A stretch of 64,000 bases of DNA from SVEL01 sp017381055 (GTDB taxonomy: Bacteria; Bacillota; Clostridia; Lachnospirales; Lachnospiraceae), in NCBI GenBank assembly GCA_036307185.1, contig JAXJYC010000029.1, positions 62,001 to 126,000 of the forward strand. Direction: 5' to 3'. Position numbers and translations under genes: made by a program. Positions 52,462-62,366 of this stretch are shown here, piece by piece. Under the pieces are notes generated by a model, which made no database searches, was not told where the DNA came from, and saw nothing but the letters and a program-made list of their open reading frames with translations. Positions within the stretch are counted from its first letter, which is position 1. Each line of letters opens with the position of its first letter.

Positions 52462-53973
52462 TTACATAAGGGGTGCAATGGTCCATAAAAGCTTACCAAT
52501 AAGCTTGAAGATTGGATTATATTTGTCACAATCTTCCTTTGTTATCATTTTACATTTTTCAAGTGTTTTCATATAATCATCATATATATCTGTAATAGCT
52601 GATACATTTTCCATATACGCTGCACATTCAAGATTTAAATACAAACTTCTAAAGTCCATATTTATAGTACCTACAACTGCACGCTTATCATCAGAAACAA
52701 AGGTCTTTGCATGTACAAATCCTGGAGTATACTCATATATTTCAATTCCTCTCTCTATAAGCTTAGGATAATATGTTCGTGCCACAAGATAAGCCGATGG
52801 TTTATCTGTAATATGTGGCATCATTATTTTTACATCAACACCTCTTTTAGACGCTTGTTCAAGACATGTTAACATCTCATTATCTAAAATTAAATATGGT
52901 GTCATTATATATACATACTTTTTTGCCTTATTGATAATATCCATATATACAAATTCACCAACATTTTCTTTATCAAATGGCTGATCTCCATATGGCATAA
53001 CATATCCATTCTCATTTTCTACTGAAGTTTCAATTAAATACTTTTCATAATCCTCTTTTTTTGTATTTTGAATATTCCAAACCTGTAAAAACATAATGGT
53101 AAAGCTTCTTACTGCTTCGCCAGTTATCATTACAGCATTATCCTTCCAATGTCCAAATCGCTTTATCTCATTAATGTATTCGTCAGCGAGATTAACACCA
53201 CCTGTAAATGCTACTTTCCCATCAATAACAAGGATTTTTCTGTGGTCTCTATTATTCTGATACATAGCAAGTGCTGGACGTATCGGTGAATATACAGTAC
53301 ATTTTATGCCATACTTTTCCATTTCCTTAGGATATGAATGAGGCAGCAGTGCAAACATACAAGTTCCATCATACATTAACCTTACTTCCACACCCTCTTT
53401 AACCTTTTCTTTTAATATTTCCAAAATAGTATCCCACATTTTACCTTCATCGATTATAAAATATTCTAAAAAAATAAAATGCTTTGCTTTCTTTAACTGT
53501 ATAATTAATTCTTCAAATTTATTCTCACCTAACGGAAAATATTTCACATCGGAATTATTATATATAGGATACCCTGCATAATTATTCATATACGATGATA
53601 AACCATATAAATGGCTATCTTCGTTGAACAAGTTTTTCTGTGGTAAATAAATTTTTGTTTCCTTAATAATATAATTTATTCTGTTATTTATCTTTTTACT
53701 ATGTGGTTGTAATCTGACAAATATAAAAAATAATATTCCAAAAATAGGCATAGCCATAATAACGGTTATCCATGACATTCTCATATTAGGATTCATATCT
53801 AAATTGGCCACATGAGCACATACCAAAACAGAAACTACTGCTGTAAATCCATAATAAACAATTATAAAACTTGAGAATTTAACCATGAACAAAAGCAGAA
53901 CTCCAGTCTGTAATAGCAATGCTAATAACAGAAATAAAGTCCTGCCAAATATTATTCTAGATAATTTCTTCAT
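52462..53973 (-). CDS. cls: Cardiolipin synthase (phospholipase D family)
   Basis: Cls joins two phosphatidylglycerols to cardiolipin at the membrane. The N-terminal region (about 5-80) holds two or three helices. Two HKD motifs follow: RDHRKILVIDGKVAFTGG near 210-227 and FVHAKTFVSDDKRAVVGT near 406-423. The C-terminus is IGKLLWTIAPLM. I start at the ATG at 53973 (503 residues; GAGAGGCGG site) rather than a TTG 33 bp upstream. It is downstream of a STAND/LuxR regulator gene and the gpsA-plsY lipid genes. Confidence 0.92.
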   Translation of the reverse strand: MKKLSRIIFGRTLFLLLALLLQTGVLLLFMVKFSSFIIVYYGFTAVVSVLVCAHVANLDMNPNMRMSWITVIMAMPIFGILFFIFVRLQPHSKKINNRINYIIKETKIYLPQKNLFNEDSHLYGLSSYMNNYAGYPIYNNSDVKYFPLGENKFEELIIQLKKAKHFIFLEYFIIDEGKMWDTILEILKEKVKEGVEVRLMYDGTCMFALLPHSYPKEMEKYGIKCTVYSPIRPALAMYQNNRDHRKILVIDGKVAFTGGVNLADEYINEIKRFGHWKDNAVMITGEAVRSFTIMFLQVWNIQNTKKEDYEKYLIETSVENENGYVMPYGDQPFDKENVGEFVYMDIINKAKKYVYIMTPYLILDNEMLTCLEQASKRGVDVKIMMPHITDKPSAYLVARTYYPKLIERGIEIYEYTPGFVHAKTFVSDDKRAVVGTINMDFRSLYLNLECAAYMENVSAITDIYDDYMKTLEKCKMITKEDCDKYNPIFKLIGKLLWTIAPLM

Positions 53974-54055
53974 ACAAAAACACCGCCTCTCAAAATATAA
54001 TTCCAAACAATGTTAATGCAATTTATATCTATATTAGAGTCATAGTACATCAGCG

Positions 54056-56548
54056 TTATTTGAAAAAGTTTTTTAATTCATTTCTTGAATTAATAGAAAG
54101 CTTGCTAAAAATAATTTTCAAATTTGATTTTACTGTACTTTCTGCAATAAACAAAATCTCACCAATCTCTTTATTGCTAAGTCGTTGAGCCGCAAGCTTT
54201 GCAACCTCATATTCTCTTTTTGTCAAACCATAACTCTGTGTATTTGAAGACGCTTTTTTTATAACAGAAAGCCCTTTTCCATATTCCTTAAAAGCCTGTC
54301 TAAGATTGCTAATAAAACTATCATATTCTTTATCGTCTTCAATTCCCTCTACTTTTGTAATTAAATTTTCTATTTCCTTAGCCATTGCAACAAAAGGCAT
54401 AACTATATTATCCTTATATGCAAACTCAATAGCTTGTCCAAGCATAGCTATAGCTTTTTCCTTCTTATCAGTATAATATTCCGCTAATGCTATATAAATA
54501 TATGTATATATCTTATACATTACATTAGAAAAAATACCTGCTATATCTAGCATCTGTCCACTAATTGCTAAAAGCTTATTATAATCACCATTTATAAGAA
54601 GATATCTTCCATAAATAATATTAGCATAACCTAAGCATATAATGGATGACTTTGATTCTATTAACAAACTATCCTTTAACCAGGTTGGTACGCCATCTAC
54701 ATTTTCATAAGAAATATTTATCATACCAACACACATATCAACAAGTGTTTGGTATTGTTCATTTCCACTCTTCTTTGATATAGCTATCATATTATTCAAA
54801 TATGTATTAACATTATCAAACTCAGCTTTCATTAAAGAAATCCTTGCTTTTAATAGTTCAACCAAAATCAATACGTCTTCTTGATTTCTAGATTCAGCCA
54901 TATATTTTGCCTTTTCACAAAGTATATATGCATCTTCAAGATTTCCCTGTTCAAATAAAGCCTCTGCCTTCATAATAGATTCAATACCCTTACTATTACC
55001 CTCTGTAAGAATATAATAATTCGGCATTACCTTTTCTATTAATTCAAGCTCCTTTGTAAGATTTCCTTCTTTTGTATGAAACATATTCAATACTGATGGA
55101 CATCCAAACAATATTAAATTATATCCTCTAAACATCTTAGTTGGCGAATTCAAATGCTTAAATGCTCTCACATAGCAATTATTCATTTCTTCTAAATTAT
55201 TAAAGCTATTCAATGCATTAAAAAAACTCATTTCACCTAAAAGTTCTTCTTGCGCGGCATTACCATCATTTTCTAAGCTGTCAATGTATTTATTAATTTG
55301 TTCACATTCATTTCTAAAATATGAACGTTCATTCAAAATGAATAAACACAATACAAATACAAGATAATTACGAGCGTACTTTTGTTTAAGTGCAGTATCA
55401 GTCTTAACAACTATCTCTAAAAATATATTTTTATTCTCTCTAACCGCTTTACAAATTATATTGCTATTACTCCAATCAAGAGCTAATATACTTTCATAAT
55501 CACCCATTTTAAGGTAAAAACGCATAGCCATATAATGATCATCATTATCAGCACACCATTGACCTGCAAGCTTATATAAACTTTTCTTATATATTGGTTC
55601 CAACTTTTCAAATTCGCTTTCCAAAAAGAATTTAAATACATAATGTATATAATATCTTCTTTCTGCAGGCTTGTACTCTATAAAACCATTTTTTTCTAAA
55701 AGCTCATAAATCTCTGGCTCCGAAATAACATCATTTGACATAGCAAGTGCCTGACGAATTGAAAAGTAATCAAATAAACTCATTCCAACAAGAAACTCTT
55801 GCTCACTAGCTGTTAGCTTTTTCCATATATTTTTATACACCAAATTATTAAGACCAACACAATATTCAAAAGAGCCATTTTCTGCATAATTCTGCAACTG
55901 AATATACAAAGCATTCATCCAACCCTCTGTATATTTTATAAGTAAATCTATTTCTTTTTCTTCTAATTTTACACCACATAGCTTAAAGTACTCTTCTATT
56001 TCCTTTCTATCAAGCATAAAATCTGATTTACTAATAATATTTACTTGTCTTTTTGTAATCATATCAAAGTCATCACTAGCGGTTATCTCTCTAGTGATTA
56101 ATACAATTACTAAATTAAAATCTTTTTTTCCTGACAAGTCCTTAATAACACTATTTATATATTCATCTGCAATATAATTATAGTTATCAAGAACCAATAT
56201 AGTATCTTCGCTAAAATCAAGCTGCATAATAGCATTAGCTAAGTTACTACTTTCATGTTCATCTGTTGGATAGCCAATAGCTCTCATTTGCGACGCTATA
56301 TCCCCATTAATGCCTTCTACTTTCGCACAAAAATCCGAAAAAAATTGTTCTTTATCATTATTATCAATGTTAAACCACATATAATTTTTATCAGATTTTT
56401 TTAAATACTCAGAAAATGCTGTTGTCTTTCCATACCCCGTTGGAGCTTCTACAACAGTCAATGAATATTCAAGTATAGACTCAAATTTCCCCTTAAGTCT
56501 ATCTGACAGATAAATCTTCTTAGGATTATATTTTTTTATAATCGCCAT
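54056..56548 (-). CDS. STAND-ATPase LuxR-family transcriptional regulator (MalT-like)
   Basis: An 830-residue signal-transduction ATPase regulator. N-terminal NTPase: Walker A VEAPTGYGKTTAFSEY near 33-48 and Walker B ILVLDNYNYI near 136-145. Then a long helical (TPR-like) sensor region (about 280-740). The C-terminal LuxR helix-turn-helix is YGLTKREYEVAKLAAQRLSN with EIGEILFIAESTVKSNLKII near 789-808. The ligand is unknown. It lies 31 bp after gpsA, in the direction of the lipid genes, and precedes cls. It could regulate the lipid cluster, but this is only positional inference. Confidence 0.88.
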   Translation of the reverse strand: MAIIKKYNPKKIYLSDRLKGKFESILEYSLTVVEAPTGYGKTTAFSEYLKKSDKNYMWFNIDNNDKEQFFSDFCAKVEGINGDIASQMRAIGYPTDEHESSNLANAIMQLDFSEDTILVLDNYNYIADEYINSVIKDLSGKKDFNLVIVLITREITASDDFDMITKRQVNIISKSDFMLDRKEIEEYFKLCGVKLEEKEIDLLIKYTEGWMNALYIQLQNYAENGSFEYCVGLNNLVYKNIWKKLTASEQEFLVGMSLFDYFSIRQALAMSNDVISEPEIYELLEKNGFIEYKPAERRYYIHYVFKFFLESEFEKLEPIYKKSLYKLAGQWCADNDDHYMAMRFYLKMGDYESILALDWSNSNIICKAVRENKNIFLEIVVKTDTALKQKYARNYLVFVLCLFILNERSYFRNECEQINKYIDSLENDGNAAQEELLGEMSFFNALNSFNNLEEMNNCYVRAFKHLNSPTKMFRGYNLILFGCPSVLNMFHTKEGNLTKELELIEKVMPNYYILTEGNSKGIESIMKAEALFEQGNLEDAYILCEKAKYMAESRNQEDVLILVELLKARISLMKAEFDNVNTYLNNMIAISKKSGNEQYQTLVDMCVGMINISYENVDGVPTWLKDSLLIESKSSIICLGYANIIYGRYLLINGDYNKLLAISGQMLDIAGIFSNVMYKIYTYIYIALAEYYTDKKEKAIAMLGQAIEFAYKDNIVMPFVAMAKEIENLITKVEGIEDDKEYDSFISNLRQAFKEYGKGLSVIKKASSNTQSYGLTKREYEVAKLAAQRLSNKEIGEILFIAESTVKSNLKIIFSKLSINSRNELKNFFK

Positions 56549-56578
56549 CTTATCTACCTTCTTTTTAATTAAAAACCA

Positions 56579-57589
56579 TTACTTCCAATTATCTACAACT
56601 ATCTCTGTTGTCTTATCTCTGACCATCAAATCCTCTAAGCTTTCTCTTACAGATTTGTTTTCAAATAATACTTTATTTACTTCAGAAACGATTGGCATTG
56701 ATACATTATACTTCTCTGATAATAAAATTGCAGCCTTTGCAGAATATACACCTTCAACAACCTGATTAACAGCTGTCATAGCTTCATCCATAGTTTTTCC
56801 TTCACCTATTAAAATGCCAGCTCTACGGTTGCGACTATGCATACTAGCACATGTAACGATTAAGTCTCCTATACCTGTTAAACCTGAAAATGTCTCTGCC
56901 TTACCACCCATTGCAAGACCTAATCTTGTTATCTCTGCCATACCACGTGTAATAAGAGCAGCCTTTGTATTATCTCCACAACCAATACCATCTGCCATAC
57001 CAGCAGCTAACGCGATAACGTTCTTCAACGAACCACCTAATTCTATTCCTAATACATCTGGACTAGTATAAACTCTAAAACGATTGTTCATAAATATATC
57101 TTGAACAAACTTTGCCACTTCCATATCCTCAGCACCAACAACACATGTTGTAGGAAGACCTCTACCAACCTCCTCAGCGTGGCTTGGTCCTGATAATACT
57201 ACCGCATGACAACCAGGAATTTCCTCACTAATAATGTCTGTCATAGTCATAAGAGTACTTTCTTCTATACCCTTTGACACATTTACTATAATCTGCTTAT
57301 CCTTAACAAAATCCTTTATCTTTGCAGATGTAGAACGAATAAATCTAGAAGCAGTAGCAAGAACAATAACATCTCTATCTCTTACTGCCTCTTCTAAATC
57401 TGTAGTAACCTTCATACTATCGTGAAGCTTAACTCCTGGTAAGCTGATTTTATTTTCTCTTTCTTCTTTAAGCATTTTAGCCTCGTTTTCAAGAAGTGTC
57501 CACATTATAACATCATTGCCATTTTCTGCTAAAAGAATTCCTAATGCAACGCCCCAAGCGCCTGCACCTAAAACTGATACCTTTGCCAT
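56579..57589 (-). CDS. gpsA: Glycerol-3-phosphate dehydrogenase GpsA
   Basis: GpsA reduces dihydroxyacetone phosphate to sn-glycerol-3-phosphate for phospholipid synthesis. The 336-residue protein has the NAD(P) loop VSVLGAGAWGVALGILLAENG at 4-24, NVSKGIEESTLMTM near 105-118, LSGPSHAEEVGRGLPTTCV near 136-154, and GGSLKNVIALAAGMADGIG near 189-207 with the catalytic lysine. It follows plsY by 1 bp; the PlsY enzyme uses its product. Length normal. Confidence 0.96.
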   Translation of the reverse strand: MAKVSVLGAGAWGVALGILLAENGNDVIMWTLLENEAKMLKEERENKISLPGVKLHDSMKVTTDLEEAVRDRDVIVLATASRFIRSTSAKIKDFVKDKQIIVNVSKGIEESTLMTMTDIISEEIPGCHAVVLSGPSHAEEVGRGLPTTCVVGAEDMEVAKFVQDIFMNNRFRVYTSPDVLGIELGGSLKNVIALAAGMADGIGCGDNTKAALITRGMAEITRLGLAMGGKAETFSGLTGIGDLIVTCASMHSRNRRAGILIGEGKTMDEAMTAVNQVVEGVYSAKAAILLSEKYNVSMPIVSEVNKVLFENKSVRESLEDLMVRDKTTEIVVDNWK

Positions 57590-57590
57590 A

Positions 57591-58265
57591 TTAACCCACC
57601 TGTCCTTCTTTCTTTTGTCCTATCTTTCTCTCCGTTCCATTAACAAGTCGCACAATATTTGAACGATGCTTAAATACTGCAAGTGCAGCCATAAAGAACA
57701 CAAGAATATAGGCTTCTAATGTATATTTAGTGCCTGATAAAGGTTGTAATTTGCCTAACTGATTAAATATAACAAATTCAACAAAGAAACCAACCATCAT
57801 GCACATAGATGCTAATGATACATACTTAGATATCAATGCAACAATAATAAATGTTGATATCGCCAAAACAAGTAATTTGAGATCAAACAACGAAATTACT
57901 ACTCCAGAAGATGCAGCAATTCCCTTTCCACCCTTAAATCCCATATAGAATGGATAGTTGTGTCCTAAAATAACTCCAACACCAGCGTATATTACAAGCA
58001 TAAATACCTCTACATAACTACAATCTAGAGCTATTCCAAAGATACCTCTAATAGCAAGTCCTGCCAAAAGTGCCTTTAACATATCACCTACATAAGTAAT
58101 TATTCCAGCCTTTTTACCAAGAACTCGCATAGCATTTGTTGTACCTGCGTTACCACTTCCAAAATCTCTAATATCTACATTATTTAATCTTCCGTAAATA
58201 TAACCTGTCTGAAAGATTCCAAATAAATACCCTATAACAACACATAATATTCTATAAACTATCAT
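57591..58265 (-). CDS. plsY: Acyl-phosphate:glycerol-3-phosphate acyltransferase PlsY
   Basis: PlsY acylates glycerol-3-phosphate with acyl phosphate in the membrane, the first committed step of phospholipid synthesis. The 224-residue protein has five to seven helices, and GSGNAGTTNAMRVLGKKAG near 37-55, VILGHNYPFYMGFKGGKGIAA near 97-117 and the C-terminal FKHRSNIVRLVNGTERK near 197-213. Its order der-plsY-gpsA is a common Firmicute synteny. FakA (42382) can supply its acyl-phosphate substrate. Confidence 0.96.
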   Translation of the reverse strand: MIVYRILCVVIGYLFGIFQTGYIYGRLNNVDIRDFGSGNAGTTNAMRVLGKKAGIITYVGDMLKALLAGLAIRGIFGIALDCSYVEVFMLVIYAGVGVILGHNYPFYMGFKGGKGIAASSGVVISLFDLKLLVLAISTFIIVALISKYVSLASMCMMVGFFVEFVIFNQLGKLQPLSGTKYTLEAYILVFFMAALAVFKHRSNIVRLVNGTERKIGQKKEGQVG

Positions 58266-58283
58266 TGTAATTGCTCCTTAAAA

Positions 58284-59612
58284 CTAGTTATTATCTTCAC
58301 CTTTTCTCTCACGAATAATGAATTTTAACGGTGTACCCTTAAAGCCAAAGGCTTCTCTAACCTTATTTTCAATATATCTTGTGTATGAAAAATGCATAAG
58401 CTCTTTATCATTTACAAATATAACAAATGTAGGTGGCTTAACAGCTACCTGTGTCATATAATAAAGCTTAAGTCTCTTACCCTTGTCTGAAGGTGGCTGC
58501 TGCAATGCAACTGCCTCTGTCATAATTTCATTAAGTACACCTGTTGCTACACGAAGTGAGTGATTCTCAATAACCATATCAATAGTATCAAACAACTTAT
58601 TTGTTCTTTGACCTGTTAATGCAGAGATAAATAACATCTCAGCGTATGGCATAAATGATAAAATCTCTTTAATCTTATTTGTATGCTCATAAATTGTTTT
58701 ATCATTTTTCTCGATAGCATCCCATTTATTAACGGCAACAATGATTCCCTTGCCTCTTTCATGGGCAATTCCTGCAATCTTTGCATCCTGCTCAGTTACG
58801 CCTTCAGTAGCATCGATTACAATAACAACAACATCGGCTCTTTCCACCGCTGTCACAGTTCTGATAATAGAATACTTTTCTAACTCTTCTTTAATCTTAT
58901 TTTTTCTACGAAGTCCGGCTGTATCAATAAAAATATATTCTTTGCCATCACGTTTAATAGTTGTATCTACCGCGTCTCTTGTTGTACCAGCAATATCTGA
59001 TACAATAAGACGTCTCTCACCTAAAAGCTTGTTAATAAGTGACGATTTACCAACATTTGGCTTTCCTACGATAGCAACTCTTGGTCTATCATCCTCTAAT
59101 TCATCATCAATTGATGGAAAATTCTTTGTAATCTCGTCAAGCAATTCACCAAAGCCCTGTCTAGATGCTGCTGATACTGGAATAGGATCACCTAAACCTA
59201 AATTGTAAAACTCATAAACATCAGCTTCCATCTTCTTGAAGCTATCAACCTTATTAACACAAAGTATAACTGGCTTATGGCTTCTTCTTAACATATCTGC
59301 AACCTTTGCATCAGAATCAACAAGACCCTGTCTAATATCAACAACAAAAACTATAACATCTGCTGTATCAATAGCAATCTGAGCCTGCTCTCTCATCTGA
59401 GATAAAATTATATCTGATGTATTAGGTTCAATACCACCTGTATCAATCATTGTAAATGCTTTATCAAGCCATGTAACATCCGCATAAATACGGTCTCTTG
59501 TTACACCTGGTGTATCCTTTACAATGGATATCATCTCGCCCGCCAAGGCATTGAATAATGTAGACTTACCTACATTTGGTCTGCCCACTATGGCAACAAC
59601 TGGTTTATTCAT
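58284..59612 (-). CDS. der: Ribosome-assembly GTPase Der (EngA)
   Basis: Der is an essential double GTPase for 50S subunit assembly. The 442-residue protein has two G domains: G1 loops GRPNVGKST at 10-18 and GKPNVGKSS at 183-191. Switch motifs DTPGVTRDR and DIAGTTRDAVD, DTGGIE and DTAGLR, and NKVD and NKWD specificity motifs follow. A C-terminal KH-like domain (about 350-440) ends with FKGTPLKFIIRERKGED. Its start overlaps the DUF512 gene end by 8 bp. Confidence 0.97.
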   Translation of the reverse strand: MNKPVVAIVGRPNVGKSTLFNALAGEMISIVKDTPGVTRDRIYADVTWLDKAFTMIDTGGIEPNTSDIILSQMREQAQIAIDTADVIVFVVDIRQGLVDSDAKVADMLRRSHKPVILCVNKVDSFKKMEADVYEFYNLGLGDPIPVSAASRQGFGELLDEITKNFPSIDDELEDDRPRVAIVGKPNVGKSSLINKLLGERRLIVSDIAGTTRDAVDTTIKRDGKEYIFIDTAGLRRKNKIKEELEKYSIIRTVTAVERADVVVIVIDATEGVTEQDAKIAGIAHERGKGIIVAVNKWDAIEKNDKTIYEHTNKIKEILSFMPYAEMLFISALTGQRTNKLFDTIDMVIENHSLRVATGVLNEIMTEAVALQQPPSDKGKRLKLYYMTQVAVKPPTFVIFVNDKELMHFSYTRYIENKVREAFGFKGTPLKFIIRERKGEDNN

Positions 59613-61005
59613 GTTTTCCTCCTATTTCCGGATATGCGGTAATATAAACAAAATTACCGTTATCGTCAATCTTTTCATCATTTTCAAATAAAATATTATA
59701 TAGTAAGCTCTCACCTGTATTCTTAGGTACCTGTACCTTTACATCAAGCTTATTTGCTAATTCACTAAGTGTCATATCATCTAGGAATACTTCCTCACCT
59801 GAACGAAGTGTATTGGCTGGTAATAAAACTCTATCACCTAGATTCCCTTTATGCTCACTTAACTGGTTTAACATATCTTTACCAGTTAGTAATCCTGACA
59901 CAGTAATTGATTCACCAAAAAATTCATTAATTATAGGGTAAACATTTACCTTTGTATTTTTAAATTTCTTTTCAACCATTGTCGCAAAGCTTTCCATAAG
60001 ATTAGAAGCAAGCTTTCCTGTAACGATAGATATACATCTATTAACATCATCAGCCTCTATATTCTCTAAAGCTTCAGTAAACTCATCATACAACAAACGC
60101 ATCATACCGACGCCATTTTCCAACTGTATATAGCCATCATAACGTTCTTCTGTTGGCAATTCCCTTTCAGCAAGAATATACCATTCATCTGATGCATGTA
60201 TAAAATGAAGTCCATATTCTTCATAGAATTTCTCACTATAGCTCTCAATCAAATCAATAACCTTACAAGCATCTTCTTTAGTAAATGGCTTCAATGGATA
60301 TAAGCCATCTCTATACTTAGTAAGACCTGACGGAACTACTGAAACACTTCTCATGTGTGGTAAAAACTTTGATAATTCTTCAATACTTCTTACCAACTCA
60401 TCTCCATCGTTAACATCCTTACACAATACAATTTGACCATTCATTTCAATAGCTGCATCAGCCAATCTTTTGATTTTCTTAATAGCCTCTCCTGCAAAAC
60501 GATTATGAAGCATCATACATCTAAGCTCTGGATTAGTTGTATGAACAGAAATATTTATCGGACATAAATGATACTTAATTATTCTATCAATATCCTCATC
60601 CTTCATATTTGTTAAGGTAATATAATTCCCTTGTAAAAACGATAATCTAGAATCATCATCCTTAAAGTAAAGTGTTTCTCTCATCCCCTTAGGCATCTGG
60701 TCAATAAAACAGAAAATACACTTATTTGTACATGAACGGTACTCATCCATAAGATTTGTTTCAAATTCAATACCTAAATCTTCATCAAAATCTTTTTCAA
60801 TCTCTATTTCCCATTCTTCACCATCCTGTTTTCTAATAAGAATCACAAGATAATCTGTATTTACCATATAGTGGTAATCAAAAACATCAACTAAACGCTC
60901 TCCATCAATTGAAATCAAGACATCATTAGGTTCGATATTCAATTCCTCTGCTATTGAGCCTTTAGCAACGCTTTTTATAAGATGCTCTCTCTTATCTCTT
61001 CTCAT
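59605..61005 (-). CDS. DUF512 PDZ/radical-SAM protein
   Basis: A 466-residue protein conserved next to der in clostridia. N-terminal PDZ-like domain: SVAKGSIAEELNIEPNDVLISIDGERLVD at 13-41. It is followed by the cluster motif YRSCTNKCIFCFIDQMPKG near 88-106 (CxxxCxxC) and NYITLTNMKDEDIDRIIKYHL. The C-terminal half is the DUF512 region (SVVPSGLTKYRDGLYPL near 221-237; ITVSGLLTGKDML near 371-383; LLPANTLRSGEEVFLDDMT near 393-411). Its reaction is unknown. It heads the der-plsY-gpsA operon. Confidence 0.93.
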   Translation of the reverse strand: MRRDKREHLIKSVAKGSIAEELNIEPNDVLISIDGERLVDVFDYHYMVNTDYLVILIRKQDGEEWEIEIEKDFDEDLGIEFETNLMDEYRSCTNKCIFCFIDQMPKGMRETLYFKDDDSRLSFLQGNYITLTNMKDEDIDRIIKYHLCPINISVHTTNPELRCMMLHNRFAGEAIKKIKRLADAAIEMNGQIVLCKDVNDGDELVRSIEELSKFLPHMRSVSVVPSGLTKYRDGLYPLKPFTKEDACKVIDLIESYSEKFYEEYGLHFIHASDEWYILAERELPTEERYDGYIQLENGVGMMRLLYDEFTEALENIEADDVNRCISIVTGKLASNLMESFATMVEKKFKNTKVNVYPIINEFFGESITVSGLLTGKDMLNQLSEHKGNLGDRVLLPANTLRSGEEVFLDDMTLSELANKLDVKVQVPKNTGESLLYNILFENDEKIDDNGNFVYITAYPEIGGKHE

Positions 61006-61053
61006 AGTGACCTATTAGCCTCCTTCTTCAGGGCATAATTAAACACATTATAT

Positions 61054-61081
61054 TTTATAACATTTGTGTATATTAAGTCAA
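61054..61081 (-). promoter_or_regulatory. Promoter of the DUF512-der-plsY-gpsA operon
   Basis: Minus strand TTGACT (61081-61076), 16-bp spacer, TATAAA (61059-61054) with TGT in front (extended -10). A GAAGGAGGC ribosome site lies 13-20 nt before the ATG. Confidence 0.72.
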
Positions 61082-61122
61082 GAAAATAGGTCAACTATTT
61101 TATGTACTTTCTAAAAAAGATA

Positions 61123-61131
61123 TGTTATAAT
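61123..61131 (+). promoter_or_regulatory. Extended -10 promoter of the lysozyme gene
   Basis: Plus strand TGT-TATAAT (TATAAT at 61126-61131), no good -35 at 17 bp. A GGGGGGTCC ribosome site follows. Confidence 0.55.
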
Positions 61132-61171
61132 CCCTAAAGAAAAAATACTAATGATTTGGGGGGTCCTTACT

Positions 61172-62314
61172 ATGGATGAAAATACAAATATACCAAGTAC
61201 TCAATTAAAGAAAAAACGAATAACAAAGGTTGTTTTTTATGTTATGTCAATTTTATTATTATCCACAACAGCAATGTGTGCATTTATGACATATAAGCTT
61301 ATAAAATCACCTTCAACATGTCCAAAATCTTGCACCAGCTCTTCTGATGCTACAGATACAACAGAACCTGCTACTGACGTTATGTCAGGCAACACAATTC
61401 CAGAAGGATATACATTAATAAGCGATGATGATTTAGAAAAACTCAAAGATGATTCATACTACCTTGGTCGCGACAATATTCTTTCTTCTATCAAACCAAT
61501 GATGGAAAATGGTTCTACGACATTAAAAATGCTTAGATCTATATATCCAGATCATCTTATATATGCAGATGCTGGCAGCTATATCTTTAAAGATATTAAC
61601 ACTGATTTAGTTATGAATGATTATGATAAGTCGGGTTTTAAAATAGAAAAAGATGAATTTGATGTACCTACAAAAGTAGAATATTACGAAGATGACAAAC
61701 TTGTAAGCTACACTGGAATCGACGTATCAAAACATAATGGAAATATTGATTGGACAAAAGTTGCAAAATCCAATGTTGACTTTGCAATCCTTCGAGCTAT
61801 CGTTCGTGGCTACGGTACAGATGGTAAGCTCTTAACTGATGAAACATTTGATAAAAACGCTAAAGCTGCTACTGAAAATGGTATTACTGTTGGTGCCTAC
61901 GTTTTTTCAGAAGCAATCACTGTAGAAGAAGCTATCGAGGAAGCAGAATTAGTTTTATCTATGGTAAAGCCTTATAATATTAAGGGGCCAATAGTTATAG
62001 ATATCGAAGATATTGAAAATGATACTGGACGTAATGAAAACCTCTCTCCAAAGGAACTTACTGATGTAGTATTAGCTTTTTGTAACAAAATAAAAGAAGC
62101 TGGTTATACACCTATGATATATTGTAATCTTAAAGGATTTATAGGTATGTTAGAATTTGAGCGTTTGGAGGGCATTGAAAAATGGTACGCATATTATGGC
62201 GATGATCTTTACTTCCCATATGAAGTATCAATATGGCAATACTCTTCTAGCGGAAAAATTGACGGCATAAGCGGTTCAGTTGACTTAAATATTTCGTTCA
62301 AAAAATACGAATAA
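61172..62314 (+). CDS. Membrane-anchored GH25 family lysozyme-type glycosidase
   Basis: A peptidoglycan muramidase anchored at the cell surface. Residues about 20-45 form a membrane helix (VVFYVMSILLLSTTAMCAFM) after a basic cytosolic stretch (KKKRITK). A Ser/Thr-rich linker (about 55-75) and a 110-residue segment with no recognised domain follow. The GH25 catalytic domain spans about 180-378: YTGIDVSKHNGNIDWTKV, GITVGAYVFSEAITVEEAIEE, PIVIDIEDIE (catalytic DxE) and SIWQYSSSGKIDGISGSVD. I start at the ATG at 61172 (380 residues). The protein stays anchored rather than being secreted free. Confidence 0.9.
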   Translation: MDENTNIPSTQLKKKRITKVVFYVMSILLLSTTAMCAFMTYKLIKSPSTCPKSCTSSSDATDTTEPATDVMSGNTIPEGYTLISDDDLEKLKDDSYYLGRDNILSSIKPMMENGSTTLKMLRSIYPDHLIYADAGSYIFKDINTDLVMNDYDKSGFKIEKDEFDVPTKVEYYEDDKLVSYTGIDVSKHNGNIDWTKVAKSNVDFAILRAIVRGYGTDGKLLTDETFDKNAKAATENGITVGAYVFSEAITVEEAIEEAELVLSMVKPYNIKGPIVIDIEDIENDTGRNENLSPKELTDVVLAFCNKIKEAGYTPMIYCNLKGFIGMLEFERLEGIEKWYAYYGDDLYFPYEVSIWQYSSSGKIDGISGSVDLNISFKKYE

Positions 62315-62325
62315 TATATTAAATT

Positions 62326-62366
62326 AAAATGCATTTGGGGATATTACATTCCACCAAATGCATTTT
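62326..62366 (+). terminator. Terminator of the lysozyme gene, overlapping the yraN end
   Basis: 13-bp perfect stem AAAATGCATTTGG/CCAAATGCATTTT with a 15-nt loop and a T tail on the plus strand. The stop codon and last codons of the convergent yraN-type gene (62344 onwards) are inside the hairpin. Confidence 0.85.

Noticed and set aside
58741..59208. A 155-residue frame on the plus strand opposite der.
   Set aside because: It lies entirely antisense to the conserved GTPase gene, is serine/isoleucine-rich as expected from the reverse reading of der codons, and has no ribosome site.
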